From assembly GCA_009763385.1 (NCBI GenBank), contig CM019824.1, positions 144,901,705 through 144,965,704 on the forward strand: a stretch of 64,000 nt of DNA, in the 5' to 3' direction. A program made the translations under genes and the position numbers. This stretch comes from Coix lacryma-jobi var. lacryma-jobi. Its lineage: Eukaryota > Streptophyta > Magnoliopsida > Poales > Poaceae. Shown here piece after piece: positions 32,296 to 44,800 of this stretch. Position 1 is the first letter of the stretch; every line of letters begins with the position of its first letter. The notes beneath the pieces are model-generated. The model had not been told where the DNA came from. It ran no database searches and worked only from the letters and a program-made list of their open reading frames with translations.

Positions 32296-35200
32296 TGTAA
32301 CATCCCAAAATTTGCATCAATTTAAAAATAGGCCATATGATTTAATTATGCATTTTGTGTGTTGCATAAAACTTAGTTAATAAATTATTTGCAAAAGTTA
32401 AAATTAATCCTAGGCCAAAGATCATGTTGATGCATACATGCTGGTGCATATCTTATTTTTGTGATGTGTGGTTTTAGTTCAAAAGTTGTTTGAATTCAAA
32501 AAGGATTTGAAAATGCATTTGAAAAATCAAATCTGAAATTGGAAAACAATTTTTCTTTCTCTCCCTTCCTCCTTTCTCCCTTCTGGCCCGAGCCAGCTTG
32601 GCCGGCCCGCTCCCTCTCCTAGCCGGCCTGCTGCTCCCCTCCCCTTCTTCCCTTCCCGCGTGGGCCGCCGCCCGGCCCACTCCTGCGCAGCGCCGCAGCC
32701 CCGCGCCGAGCCGAGGCCGAGGGTCCAGCCTCGGCGTAGCATTTGCGATCCGCGCCGAGCCCGCTTCGCCCGAGGGTCCGCGCCGAGCATTTCCGCCTCG
32801 CCCAAGGGTCCGCCTCGAGCGCTCCAGTCGCGTGCGCGTTGCCGCTCCCGCGCCCGCACCCGCTGACGCCGCGTCCCCGCCCGTCAGCCGCATGCCTTCG
32901 TCTGTGGCCGCCTCTTCCTCGCTGACTCTGGTGGCCCGCCTGTCAGCGTCCCGCCGTCCCCTCTCCTGCTCGTGTCCATGGCGGACTTCGAAGCCGAGTT
33001 CGACTCCAATCGGGGCACGCGTTTTCGCTTGCCAAACCGGACAACCCGAGGCCCCTATAAGATCCCCAGCGACCCGCCGCCTCTCCCCACGCATCTAGCT
33101 CGAGTTCTCGTGCCCTATCTTGCCCACACCGAGAGCTCCGCGCACCGCAAAAGATCCGCCGCCGTCATCCCGACGATTCATCGAGTTTCAGAGCCCGTAA
33201 GTGGTACCTCGAGTTTCCCCTTGATCTTTCGAAGCTAACCGAGAAGTTTTCCCTCTTTTTCCCCCTCGTCTTGGTGCTCTAATCGCTCGCCGTCGCTCTG
33301 CAGAGCCCGCCACCCGCCAAGTCGAGCAATCCGCCGTCCCCGAGTCTTCTCCGGCGCCATAAACCCCTCTGGTGAGTTCGCGTTGAGAATCTCTTTCGTT
33401 TGGATCTTTTCCCGAGGTCTCTACCGCTCTGTAGCGGAATCCCGAGCCGCGCCGCCGCCTTCCGGCCGTGGATCCGCCGCGTCCTTCTTTCTCTCCGGCG
33501 AAAAGCGCCGCCGGCCCTCCCTGATCTAATCCCGAGCGTCCATCTCAGATCCGACGCACACCAGAGCTCGATACCCCTTCGTTGCCTGTTTTACAAAAAG
33601 AACCTTACACCTTTTTATGCATCAACCCGCGGTCCTTTTGGGCACTGTGCTCTGAGTCTGCGAAAACTTGCTTCTAAGCCCCTGCGTTTCATCCAAATTG
33701 AGGCGCAGTCCAGCCAGATCTGAAATTCGTTTTAAATCAATTTAAATTCAAAATCAATTTCAGTTTATTTACAGTTTTGCCATCAGTTTCAAATGCTTAT
33801 AACTTCCACGTTTTTAGTCCGATTTAGTCCGTTTCAGTTGCGTTAGATTCGTTTTGAAAAGATCTATCTATCTGTATGAAAATCTATACTGTTTTCAGAA
33901 ACTAAAATTGGAGTTAGGTTTAATCTACTAATTAAGGTTTTGTAACTTGTTTAGCTCCTAGCTTTCGTGTTTTAATTCCGTTTTTCGTGTTTCTCGCGTT
34001 TATGTGATCGTGGTAGATCGTACTTTCTGTTTTCAAACTCTTTATATTATTTTCTTGCTGATTGGTGTAATGTTCTAATTATAGCTTGTTTGCTTTGTAT
34101 GGTTGTTGTTCCGATGGTTGTGTGTTGATGTGGTAATCGAGTATAGACGGTGAGACATACGCCGGTGATCAGGAGCCCTTCTACGACAACCAGGATCAGC
34201 CAGAGTACTCTGAATCAGGCAAGTATAGCATGGGATCATCCTTGTTGACCTATTCACCATGAAGCATCTAAATTCATATGCATGTGTCTAATTTTGACCT
34301 CCTATCTAGTTTATCCTAGACTTTTGATCCGTTACCTTGTTACCCTTGGGATGCTATGCATATGGGTAGAATTTTGCTAGAGCTTTACTTAAACCAAACA
34401 TGATCTAATAACGGTGAATAAAACTTGATCTTTTTAGCAACATGGTTTAGGACCTCCTGTCAGCAAAAGCTGGGACATACAGTGCAACCATGAGGGTTAT
34501 ATGGCTCTGACCTTAGCTCAGTATAAGGACCTTTTCTAGCTTGTTAGTGGTTACCCGAAAGGGCGCATAAGGCGCTTGACGAGCTGGATTTAGGGCGGCT
34601 ACTTTCACTTTGCCTGCGTGCCGCAAGGTTGAAAGAACCTTCTTCCCCTTGCCTTAAGACCTAGCGGCCCTAACTTGTTAGACGAACCTTTGGAAGGCTT
34701 TGCGTGTATCCTGCCCGCTCACCTCGGAAGTGTTATGGGAGTAATTAACCCGGGCATCTGGATATCACGACTCATCGGGTAAAGTGTACAACCTCTGCAG
34801 AGTTTAATAAACTGATATATCAGCCGTGCTCACGGATACGAGCGGCCTGGAAAACTCACAGATTAGTTGTTATATGTTGTTTATTTATGTTGCTCATGTT
34901 GATTACCTTATTACTATGTTTCAGTTATTATGATCATGTGGATTGGGTTTTAAGCATTCATATATGTTCACCTTAATGTTAAAATGTTGCCAACTAAAAG
35001 CTACTGCAGTTTAACCAGTGTCAGCCTTTTGTGCCTCATGAACCCCATGTTACACTTGTTAAGTACGAGATGTACTTATGCTTGTTTATTTTCTTTCTAC
35101 TTGGATAAAAATCCCGGATGGGTAACAGATTGCTATGGTAACGACGATTTCCCTGAAGAGTTCTAGCCTTGCTGTCAACCAGTCATCTTCCCTGTGATGG

Positions 35201-35376
35201 AGCTACCGCGAGAGATACTTTATTTATCCGCTGCTATGTTAAGACTTTGAATATTATTCGTTATGTAATAAACATATGTGATGGTACTCCTTAAATTTGT
35301 GGCTTATGTGTGTGATTGATCTCTGGGCACACATGAGTTATTGCATTCAATTTTGTTCTTAAAATTGGGTGTGACA
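32296..35376 (+). repeat. Tekay element 3' LTR
   Basis: 3,081 bp, the same length as the 5' copy. The differences I saw include CCCAAGGG for CCCGAGGG near 32,805, TTTCAG for TTCCAG near 33,834, TCGTG for TCGCG near 33,967, ACGGTG for ACGTTG near 34,413 and AAAGAACC for AAAGACCC near 34,635. Confidence 0.95.
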
Positions 35377-36066
35377 CAAAGCGTGAGAAGAACCACCGAA
35401 AATGATATCATCCACGTAAATCTGGCCCAAGAGAGTGTCTTTGCCTTGCTTGAGGAGAAAAAGAGTTTTATCCACACATCCCATTTTAAAGCCCTTAGCA
35501 AGCAAAAGGTTTTCAACCTATCATACCAGGCTCTAAGGGCTTGTTTCAAACCATATAAAGCTTTGTGGAGTTTAAAAACATGGTTTGGAAACTTGGGATT
35601 TTCAAAACCGGGGTTTGTTCGACATACACCTCTTCTTCTATGTAGCCGTTTAAAATGGCACTCTTGACAACCATTTGAAAAAGTTTGAAACCTTTGGATG
35701 CAACAAAAGCCAAGAGTATCCTAATAGCCTCCAAACGAGCTACAGGAGCAAAAGTCTCCTCATAGTCTATCCCCTCCTTCTGACTATAACCCTTGGCTAC
35801 AAGTCTGGCCTTGTTCCTTACAATGTGGCCATCCTCTCCTTGTTTGTTTTTGAAAACCCATTTTGTCCCAATAGGATTACAGTCTGGAGGAGGTGGAACC
35901 AAAACCCAAACCCGATTTCGCTCAAAATTCTCTAACTCCTCATGCATGGCATTGACCCAATCTGGATCCGTCAAAGCGTGTCCAACATCTCAGGGTTCAA
36001 AATCAGCAACAAATGCAGAATGAGCAAGGTGAGAGATTTGTTGTGACCTGGACCGAGTGACACGAT
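35377..36066 (-). mobile_element. Ty1/copia element, middle segment (RT N-terminus)
   Basis: A minus-strand frame encodes WVNAMHEELENFERNRVW, GTKWVFKNKQ, RNKARLVAKGYSQKEGIDY and LEAIRILLAF, the start of copia reverse transcriptase. The usual catalytic MDVKS is MVVKS here, so the active aspartate is lost, and later frames are broken. The segment is bounded by the Tekay TSD on the left and the Tat-element TSD (ACGAT, 36,062-36,066) on the right. Confidence 0.88.
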
Positions 36067-36502
36067 TGTCGGTGTTTGTTAACCGGCAACTAGTCTTGAG
36101 TAATCTCAGGACTATTTGTTCGGTGGGGATCAGTGTTTGTAGGACCCGGCGATTACACAGAGACAACGATTTATACTGGTTCAGGCCGCTGAATAGTGTA
36201 ATACCTTACGTCCAGTGCGGCGTGTGCCTTGTGTATGATTGTTATTGAGTATTCGATGATCTAGGACTTGTACCTGGGTCCCCTTATATATCCGGGTAAT
36301 CCACGGTACAGTCCGAGTCCTAGCCGGTTACAGAGGAAGAGTCCTATTCTATTTACAAGACTTCTCTTAACAACTCGGCTAAGTTACAAAACGGAGTCCT
36401 AATACAAGTACACTACGTATCAAGTCTTCAGATCTCCTACGCCGTCCGGGATTAGTCGGAGTAATCATCTTATAATGATATCTCTGACATCCTGGTCCGT
36501 CA
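36067..36502 (-). repeat. Tat element left LTR (3' LTR of the element)
   Basis: 436 bp. A minus-strand TATA motif (GGATATATAAGGGG) is at about 36,284-36,297. It is paired with 55,719-56,154. Confidence 0.93.
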
Positions 36503-36514
36503 AGCCCCCGAGCT
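36503..36514 (-). other. Tat polypurine tract
   Basis: AGCTCGGGGGCT on the minus strand, directly upstream of the 3' LTR in element sense. Near-identical copies of this motif recur at about 36,652, 36,760 and 37,295. Confidence 0.75.
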
Positions 36515-38065
36515 CTTCATCATTTCTTCACGACGTTATCTTTTAGCTTCTTCTTGAGAATCTCTGAGTAATGTCTTGAGAAATCCTGAAGTGCTCTGAA
36601 GTTTAAGAAATCTCATGGTGTGCGCTTTATCAAAAAGCGCACCCATAGGGTGTAGCCCCCGAGCCTCTTGTTATTTATAATAACTTTGAGGATCTTTTGA
36701 ACTTTTCCAAGTAATCCTTGAAATTAGAAAAAACATTTCTTTAATGGATAGTACCCTGCAGCCCCCGAGCCTGAGATCCGAGTACTATAGTAGTCGGTCC
36801 TTAGGATCTGTAGAACCATATGTTTGGGTAACCCATTAAGTTTTGAAGTAGTCGGATTATGTCACCAAATCGTTGTTTAAGCCGTCCGATTAATAAATAT
36901 CCAGCTTCAGGTGGGTAATGTTTTCAACAAACATCCCGTATCACCCCCCACTGAATAAATACTACTATAGATCAACAATAATTGACTGATGACTGTTCCA
37001 ACTGTACGTAGTAATGATCTTTGTCGTTTTCTTCAACTGCAAACTTTGTCGTTTATGCCTTGAAGTGCATGTGGGAATCAATCCTGTTACCCACGCTGAG
37101 GTTCACATGCGCCATAGTACATTGGGTGAATTATTGCTTCAGCAGTCACTCCTGTTGGTGAACCATGTCCATAGACCAGGGAGAAACCGCCTATAAATAC
37201 CCTGCCTGGAAGCGAAGGTACTCGCATCCCGTTGGAGCATAGAACTTCTCTTTAGTCCCATGAGTATTATAGTGGCAATAGCGGAGATGGCCGAGCCCCC
37301 GAGTCTCTTCTTTCTGTAGAATAGATGAAGTGCCCGAAAGAACTCTTGTGAAGGGACTATCCGTCAGGGTGGTTTCCAAGTGGTCGCGAGCAAAAGAGTA
37401 CAGAGCTGCGCCTAAAAGAACCCTTGTGACTACCACTCGTAGATAACCTCGGAGTCACAGGTTGTCAAAAGGGCAGCGAGGGTGATGGTCTTGCCCGAGT
37501 TCCTTGAGTACTGGGGTAGTACCAAAGACCCACCTTGGGATGCACTGAAAAGATAGTGTCTACCCAATGTTCTGTGTCTGCTTTACTACGTCTCACTGAA
37601 CCCGGTCCTTGGTGCATTAGGCATCAAGGCTATGTGTCTTGAATTCACTAGAGTAGCATTTTACACCTTGATTGAACTTCTGTTGAAAGTTATTGTACCT
37701 CAAGATGCTTGCATGTATCTCTGTTGTAATTCCAAGTAATAATATCAAGAATCCGGGTACTCGGAGTCATTTTCGAGTCCTATGTTCTTTTATCCGAGTA
37801 CTATGTGTCTCTTGTGATTGGGAAAGCTTGTCTGTGTACCGCTTCTGCCCTTTGTATCTGACGCCGTCTGAAACGTGCTTCCCTCTGTTAGGGTTTCTAA
37901 CGTTACCATGACGCCGTCAGTGAAAGTCGAACGGTTATCGAAACAGATCTATAATAAGCCGCCAGTGGGCCTTGCTTTCCTCACGCTTTCATCAAGCTTT
38001 TGCCTTCAATCCACGAACCCTTAGCCAACTGTTAGTTGATGCGAAGGAAATCTCTTGTCATCAAC
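36515..38065. other. Tat 3' non-coding region and possible antisense promoter
   Basis: No supported ORF. It holds three extra polypurine-like AGCCCCCGAG copies and a perfect hairpin at 36,620-36,642 (9-bp arms GTGCGCTTT/AAAGCGCAC, loop ATCAA). Two plus-strand TATA motifs are present: CTATAAATAC at 37,191-37,200 and TATAATAA at 37,950-37,957. Either could drive the antisense gene that starts at 38,066. Confidence 0.5.
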
Positions 38066-41000
38066 ATGGGTCCTAAGAAGCAATCTGCTGCTGGAAAGAA
38101 GCCCAAGATCCCCGTCACCGGGAAGCCTAAGCACCCGAACCCGCCAACAGATGTCTTGGCATGGAAGAAACCGGACACTACTGAAGCAGAGTTGGCCTTT
38201 CTGGCGCAGCAAGGTTACCTTCGGACGCAAGCACTCGATGGCTGGAGGGTGCCTATCGATCATCGGGCCCCCGCCCCCAACACCACAGAGATCTTCATGT
38301 TCAAGGCCATGGTGGAGCGGGGGTTGGGGTTGCCTGCATCAGATTTCTTCCGCGGATTGCTGCATTACTATGGTTTGACCTTAAACCATATTACTCCCAA
38401 TGCAGTTCTTCATATCTCCATCTTCGTCCACCTTTGTGAAGCTTTCTTGGGAATCTGCCCCAACTTCACCCTCTTCCGTTATTTCTTCTGGTTTAAGTGT
38501 CAACCTAGTGACGCTAGAACCGAAGTAGTCGGAGGGGCTAGTCTTCAGGTTAGGCAGGAGGTAGCCAATCAATATGTGACTGTCGAGCTGTCAGACACTG
38601 TGAAAGACTAGGCTGCCGGGTGGTTTTACATGGGTAACCCACCCCCAGCTCTTCGTCGTCATGATGGATGGCCACCACAGAAGTGTAGCGAGTGGAAGGA
38701 GAAGCTTACACTTGAAGAGCTCGAAGCTATCCAACCTTTCCTCACGATGATAGATGCTTTAATAATTGATGGACTGACTGGATTCAATATTGTTCAAGAC
38801 TTTGTTGCCCGACGTATCCATCCTCTTCAGCAGCGAGCGAACTTTGGGTTTGAGTATTTGGGCAAAAATGACCCGGGTCGTCACGCTGTTGAGCAGTTGT
38901 CGGATTATGAGGTCTTATGGAGGGTGAACCGGCTTCTTAAGAGCCATGAACGCTTAACTCCAGTGATGGCGACCTTCTCTTCTATTAACCCTCCTCCTCC
39001 GGTAAGTATCTGAACTTATCTAGTCATTAGTTTCCTCAATAGAAATCCTTCTGATTTGAGTACGTGTTTCTTCGTTATAGGGGCAAGGAAGAGATAACAA
39101 TGTCTGCCCTCCTCTGCCGCCACCGACTCAGGAAGGTGGAGGCATAGCCCTGGAAGGACCCATCCGGAGCGAGGATTTGCCAAGTAAACAAAGCTCTTCT
39201 GCTGATCTTGGTTGGCTTGACTCGGATTCCACTGATTTTGATGTCATGCTCATAGACCCTGAAGCAGAGAGTAGTCGGAAGAGGTCGCCGACTCCACATC
39301 TAGAAGCTGGAGAACCTATCCAGAAGAAGGCTCGCACCGGTAATCGCCGTGCTTGTCGTAAAGTTTGTTTGTCTCAAGAGTTATCTGATAAGTATTACAA
39401 GCCGGGTGCTCCTGGTAAGGGAAAACCCGAGTACTTTGTAGTCCTTTCATTTGTTGATAATCACTTGTCTTATATGCGACATTGTATCAGGTTCCGGAAC
39501 AGAGCAGGGTACTTCTGGTAGTGCGGCCGCGGAGGGTTCTCCTGAGCCAGACCCACAACTGCTTTTGAAGTTGCCGAAGAGTTTAAGGCTCACAAAGTAA
39601 GTCGTGTCTTTCATGCTCATCAAGGATTCAAGGAATTCTGGTACTGATACTGGTACTCATCTGTTTATACAGGAAGGTAAAGCCGGCTGCTGCGACTTCG
39701 AGTGCTATCCCTGATCCTCAGACGGTAGAGGAGTCGGAGTCTTTGGCGAAGGAGGATTCCAATGCGCCACCTACCTTCAGCCAGGTAGATGTGCTGCCTG
39801 ATTCCTCTCTGCCTGAGGCTCGACCTGATGCTGCTCCTGATACCGCGCCCGGTGCTGCTCCTGACGCGGGTGTTCTTCCACTGCCTCAGGTTGGTTGGAC
39901 ATACTCCATTTTCCGTTCTCCGGCGCAGTTGGAATTTGATCGAGTATGGAATGATTGGTTTTTTCGTACCCGGCAGCCTGACGAACCAACCCTTGAGATG
40001 GTCGTGGCGGGTATTCAGGCGGAGTCTTCAATCCATCGGAAAGTAGGGTCCCTGTATGCACCCGAGTCCTCCCGCCAAGGGGCAACGCTGGACGTATTCG
40101 GGTACAACCAAGATCTTACCCGGTTGAAAGAGTTGAGCGATCAATTGAAGGCTCCAGTTGATGCTCTCCATCAGTTTATTGAGGTAAGGATCCCAATCCT
40201 TCTTTATTGCTTTGTTGACTCGTCCGAGTACTTACGATGTACTTGTTCTTCTAGACTTTTGACTTCAAGGTCCGGGACCAATTTACCCGGATCCGCCAGG
40301 AAACTGCCCGTGAGGTCCAAAAGCTCAAAGATTACATAACTCAAGATCAGATTAGCCAAAAAGTAGCCACACAAGTGCTGCATAGGCAGATCAATGAGCT
40401 TCAGAGCAGCCTCAAGACGATGGAAGCAGAGCGTGATGCCGCCAGTGCTAAGGCCGCCTCCACTGAACAGTCGGTGCGAGAGCTGAAGAAGTCCTCCAGG
40501 AAACAGCTTGAAGGTACTTGAAAAGTCTGCTTGCTATTCTTTGTCCACTTTAGTAGTCTGATCATACGAGACTGACTTTGATTGTATGCAGATGCAAATA
40601 AAATAGCTTCAAGTTGGCAGAACGCCTTCAACCGTAAGGAGGCGGAGCTTGAGGAGGTATTTGCTAATGCGCAGAGTACTCTTCAAGAAGCCAAACTGAT
40701 GCGTGAGGGTGCTGACCGGGATCTTCTGCAGGCTTTGAAGTCTACCAAGGAGTCGCGTGATTCCCTGAAGGCTTTAGAGCAAGCCATGGAGCCCCTGCTT
40801 AGGATGATACCGGCGCCTGAAGGAGTCGAGGAATCCTTGATTGGACGAGCCAAAGCTGCACCAGCACGGCTGGCGCAGTATATCAAGAGTATGTCGATCT
40901 TCGTGGTTCAAGGCCTGATGGCTACTCTGCGACTACATCTGCCGGCTTTTGATCTGGGTGCTCTGATGACCCTCCCTGAGGACAAGAGCGATGAAGACCT

Positions 41001-41070
41001 TGCGGCGATGCAGGAGGAGGTGAAGGCCACTGCGGAGGAGTACTCGCAGATCTTAGATCTTGTAGAGTAG
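38066..41070 (+). CDS. Antisense six-exon gene carried by the Tat element (about 874 codons, one stop)
   Basis: Exons are 38,066-39,001, 39,081-39,414, 39,491-39,596, 39,673-40,183, 40,255-40,513 and 40,592-41,070. All five introns are 70-80 bp with GT-AG ends (for example CCG|GTAAGTATC and TTATAG). The exons sum to 2,625 bp, and the phases are consistent across every junction. The N-terminal part (FFRGLLHYYGLTLNHITPN, IFVHLCEAFLGI) matches the family annotated in grasses as putative gypsy type transposon (Transposase_28-like). The middle is proline/acid-rich, and the C-terminus (exons 5-6) is a long coiled coil ending LDLVE. The strand is opposite to gag-pol; Tat-lineage elements are known to carry such antisense extra ORFs, of unknown function. 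A single TAG at 38,609-38,611 (codon 182) replaces what looks like a tryptophan position. Confidence 0.82.
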
Positions 41071-41851
41071 TAGACTCCTTGGTCCTTTGGGCGCTATTTG
41101 TAACTCCTGTAAACAGTTATTATAAGATATCAAAAATATATATTACTTTTGATTCTCATGAATGTTATGTGTGTCCAACTCCGTGTTGCGACAAGATAGT
41201 CCTTGGCAATGGGTTGAGTTTGTTAGTTTGTGGATGTATGACCAGGCGTCTAATTAGACGAGTCTATCCGAGTGCTCTCTAGCGCCTGTAGCTTGGGTCG
41301 TGTGACTTTGTTTCTCTAATCTTATTTCATAGAGAACTTAGTCTTGCCCGAGTACTACTCTTAGTACCCTTGTTCAAGGGATAAGTTCGATCAGGCGCCT
41401 CTTGAAGGATCGTCATGTAGGTTCCTTCTGGGCGGATCATATCCTCTTGAGGATCGCAGCTTGAGTGCGAAGGCGAGTGGACCTCTGTCCGGTAGTTGTG
41501 TAACAAGGTGGGTGTTTATCCCGCCTTGTTGTGCCTTATAGAAACTAGTCTCCACTATAGTGGATTCCATATTTGCTATAGGCTGATAGCCGGGTGTTAA
41601 GCCGTACTATCATGTGAGTTGTATTGAGCTCGAAGCTCGTAACTCGAGTATGGTTTTTGTGGAACCAATCTATCCAAGTAGTTAATACTAATCGGAGGTA
41701 GTGTCCTGCTATTGTAGTGACCCATTAGATGACTGAGGAGTCATGTGAAGTCTGGATAAAATACAAAGTCTTTGTTTCTTATGAACTTCAAACTTTATTA
41801 ATATCCGACTAGTAGTTACAATTGCCCTGGGTCAGATTTGTAGCGTAGTCC
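41071..41851. other. Convergent gap between antisense gene and pol
   Basis: About 780 bp separate the two tail-to-tail stop codons. It probably contains both 3' UTRs; no ORF with a domain was found. Confidence 0.5.
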
Positions 41852-44800
41852 TTAAGTATGGAATTTCTTCAAGTGTTCGATATTCCATGAATTTGGCAGT
41901 GGAGAACCATCTTCAGTGACTAGCTCAAATGACCCGGGTCTTGTTACTTTGGATACAATATAAGGACCCTCCCATGGACTCATGAGCTTGTGGCGTCCCG
42001 TAGTGTTCTGTATCTTCTTTAGTACCATGTCGCCTACTTGAAAGGTACGGTGATGGACGTTTTTATCGTAGTACCGCCTCATCCCTTGAAGATATCTTGC
42101 AGACTGAAAAAGTGTGGCTAGTCGGGCTTCCTCTATGCTGTCAACTTCTAGTCGCCTGGTATCGTCAGCTTCACCTTCGTTGTACTGTTCTACCCTTGGG
42201 GAATTCCAGATTAAATCAGCCGGAAGAATTGCCTCAGTGCCATATACCAGAAAGAAAGGGGTGTGGCCTGTAGCCCGACTTCGTTGTGTTCGTAGCCCCC
42301 AGACTACCTTGGGCAGTTCCTCGACCCACTTGCCACCGTGATCTTTTAGGAGGTCGAAGAGTCTAGGTTTCAATCCTGCTAGGATCAGGGTGTTTGCTCG
42401 TTCCACTTGACCATTGGACTGTGGGTGGGCTACTGAGGCATAGTCTATCCTGATGCCACTATCACTAGCCCATGTCTTGAATTCGATTGCCGTGAAGGGT
42501 GACCCAAGATTAGTGATGATTCTGTGCGGCATTCCAAAGCGGTGAAAGATGCTCTGCATGAATTGTACTGACTTGGAGGCATTGAACTTGACCAAGGGCA
42601 TGTACTCAATCCACTTTGTAAACTTGTCAATTGCGACGTATAAGTACTCGAATCTGCCTGGGGCACGCTTGAGAGGACCCACCATATCTAGCCCCCAACA
42701 CGAGAAGGGCCATGACGGAGGAATACAGATTAGCTCATGTGCGGGTATATGCTGCTGTTTTGCAAAAAACTGGCATGACTGGCAGCGACGGACTAAGTCT
42801 TCTGCATCTTTTAAGGCTGAAGGCCAGTAATATCCTGACCTAAAGATTTTTCCGACTAGTGTCCTTGAGGCTGCGTGATTGCCACAACATCCAGAGTGGA
42901 CTTCGTTCAAGATTTCTCTGCCTTCTTCTGGTGTAATACACTTGAGGAGGACTCCTGATGAAGTGCCACGTCGATATAGCTTATCCCCGACTAGTACATA
43001 ATTCTTGCTACGCCTGGTGACTTGTTCTGCTTCAATCTTGTCACTTGGGAGTTTATGCTCTTTGAAGTAGTCAATGAATACTTGTGTCCAGTCGGGTGAG
43101 AGGGATAGAACTTGGTTGGAGGGTACCGGCTCGAACTCTTCCTTTTCTTGAATTGAAGGCTTGGATAACTCATGTACAAAGGTACTACTAGGAACCTGCA
43201 CTCTGTCAGAACCCAATTTTGCAAGGATATCGGCTGCTACATTGAGGTCCCGAGTAATGTGAATGAGCTCCAGTCCTGCGAAATGTTTTTCTAGTTTGCG
43301 GACTTCAGCACAGTAGGCGTTCATTGTCTCCTTGGTGCAATCCCAATCTTTATTAACTTGGTGAATGACCACGGAGGAATCGCCGTAGACTAGTAGTCTC
43401 TTGATGCCTAGAGTAGCTGCTAGTTTGAGTCCGTGGAGTAGTGCTTCGTATTCTGCTTCATTGTTGGTAGCCGGCCACAATATTTGCAGAACATATTTGA
43501 GCTGTTCTCCTGCTGGAGATGCAAGAAGGACCCCGGCTCCTGCTCCTCCGAGTTTCAGGGACCCATCAAAATACATCTTCCAATGATCAGGAATAGCGTA
43601 GTCTTGGAGCTGCTGTATTTCTGTCCACTCAGCGATGAAATCAGCTAGAGCTTGTGACTTAATAGCTTTCCTGGGAGTGAATTTGATGTTGAGTGCCCCT
43701 AATTCAACTGCCCACTTAGAGATTCTACCGGTAGCATCACGATTGTGAAGAATTTCTCCTAGAGGAAAATCCGTGACGACCGTGATCTCATGAGCGTCAA
43801 AGTAGTGCCGCAGCTTCCTTGAGGATATGAGTAGTGCGTAGAGCAGTTTCTGTACTTGCGGGTATTTGACTTTGGAGTCGGAGAGTACCTCACTAATGTA
43901 GTAAACTGGTTGTTGAGTATTGTAGATATGCTTGTCGTCTTTGCGCTCCACCACAATTGCCGTGCTCACAACGTGTGTGGTAGCAGCAATGTACAGCAGC
44001 ATCGGTTCTTTAGGCTCTGGCGGCGTTAGTATTGGGGAATTCGAGAGGTAGCTTTTGAGCTGGTCAAAAGCCTTGTCCGCCTCCTCTGTTCACTGGAATT
44101 TGTCGCCGGCTTTAAGCAATTTGAAGAAAGGTAGTCCCTTTTCTCCTAATCGTGAGATGAACCGGTTTAGTGCAGCCATGCACCCGGTGAGCTTCTGGAC
44201 GTCCCTGACTGAGGCAGGTAGCTTCATGTTGATGATGGCTGAAATTTGCTTCTAACTGGCCTCGATACCTCGGTGACTAACAAGGAATCTGAGTAGCTGG
44301 CCTGAGGGTACTCCGAAGACGCATTTGGTTGGGTTAAGCCTCCATTGATAGGCACGTAATCGGTTGAAGGTTTCCTCCAGGTCTGAAATCAGGGTAGTCG
44401 GATCCTTTGTTTTTATGACGACGTCGTCGACATAAGCTTCTGCATTGCGGCCAATCTGATCACCCAGACAGTCTTGGATGGCTCGTTGATAAGTAGCCCC
44501 CGCATTCTTCAGTCCGAAGGACATTGTTTTGTAGCAGTATGCGCCGAAAGGAGTGATGAACGATGTCTTGGGTTGATCTTCTTCTTTGAGGGCAATTTGA
44601 TGGTACCCAGAGTAGCAATCTAGAAAAGAGAGTAAGGCAGAGCCGGCGGTGGCATCAACTACTTGGTCTATCCTTGGCAATCCAAAAGGATCCTTTGGGC
44701 AGTGCCTGTTGAGGTCCGTGTAGTCGACACACATGCACCACTCGGCAGAGTTCTTCTTCTTGACTAGTACTGGATTGGCTAACCACTCGGGATGCAGGAT

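Larger units (their letters stand above)
22992..35376 (+). mobile_element. Complete Tekay-type Ty3 chromovirus (12.4 kb)
   Basis: It has two 3,081-bp LTRs (22,992-26,072 and 32,296-35,376), both TGTAAC...TGACA, flanked by CAAAG at 22,987-22,991 and 35,377-35,381. PBS and polypurine tract are present, with an extra ORF and an uninterrupted gag-pol ending in a chromodomain. By eye about five substitutions separate the LTRs, for example at 23,502/32,806, implying a very recent insertion. It sits in the reverse transcriptase region of a copia element. Confidence 0.95.
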
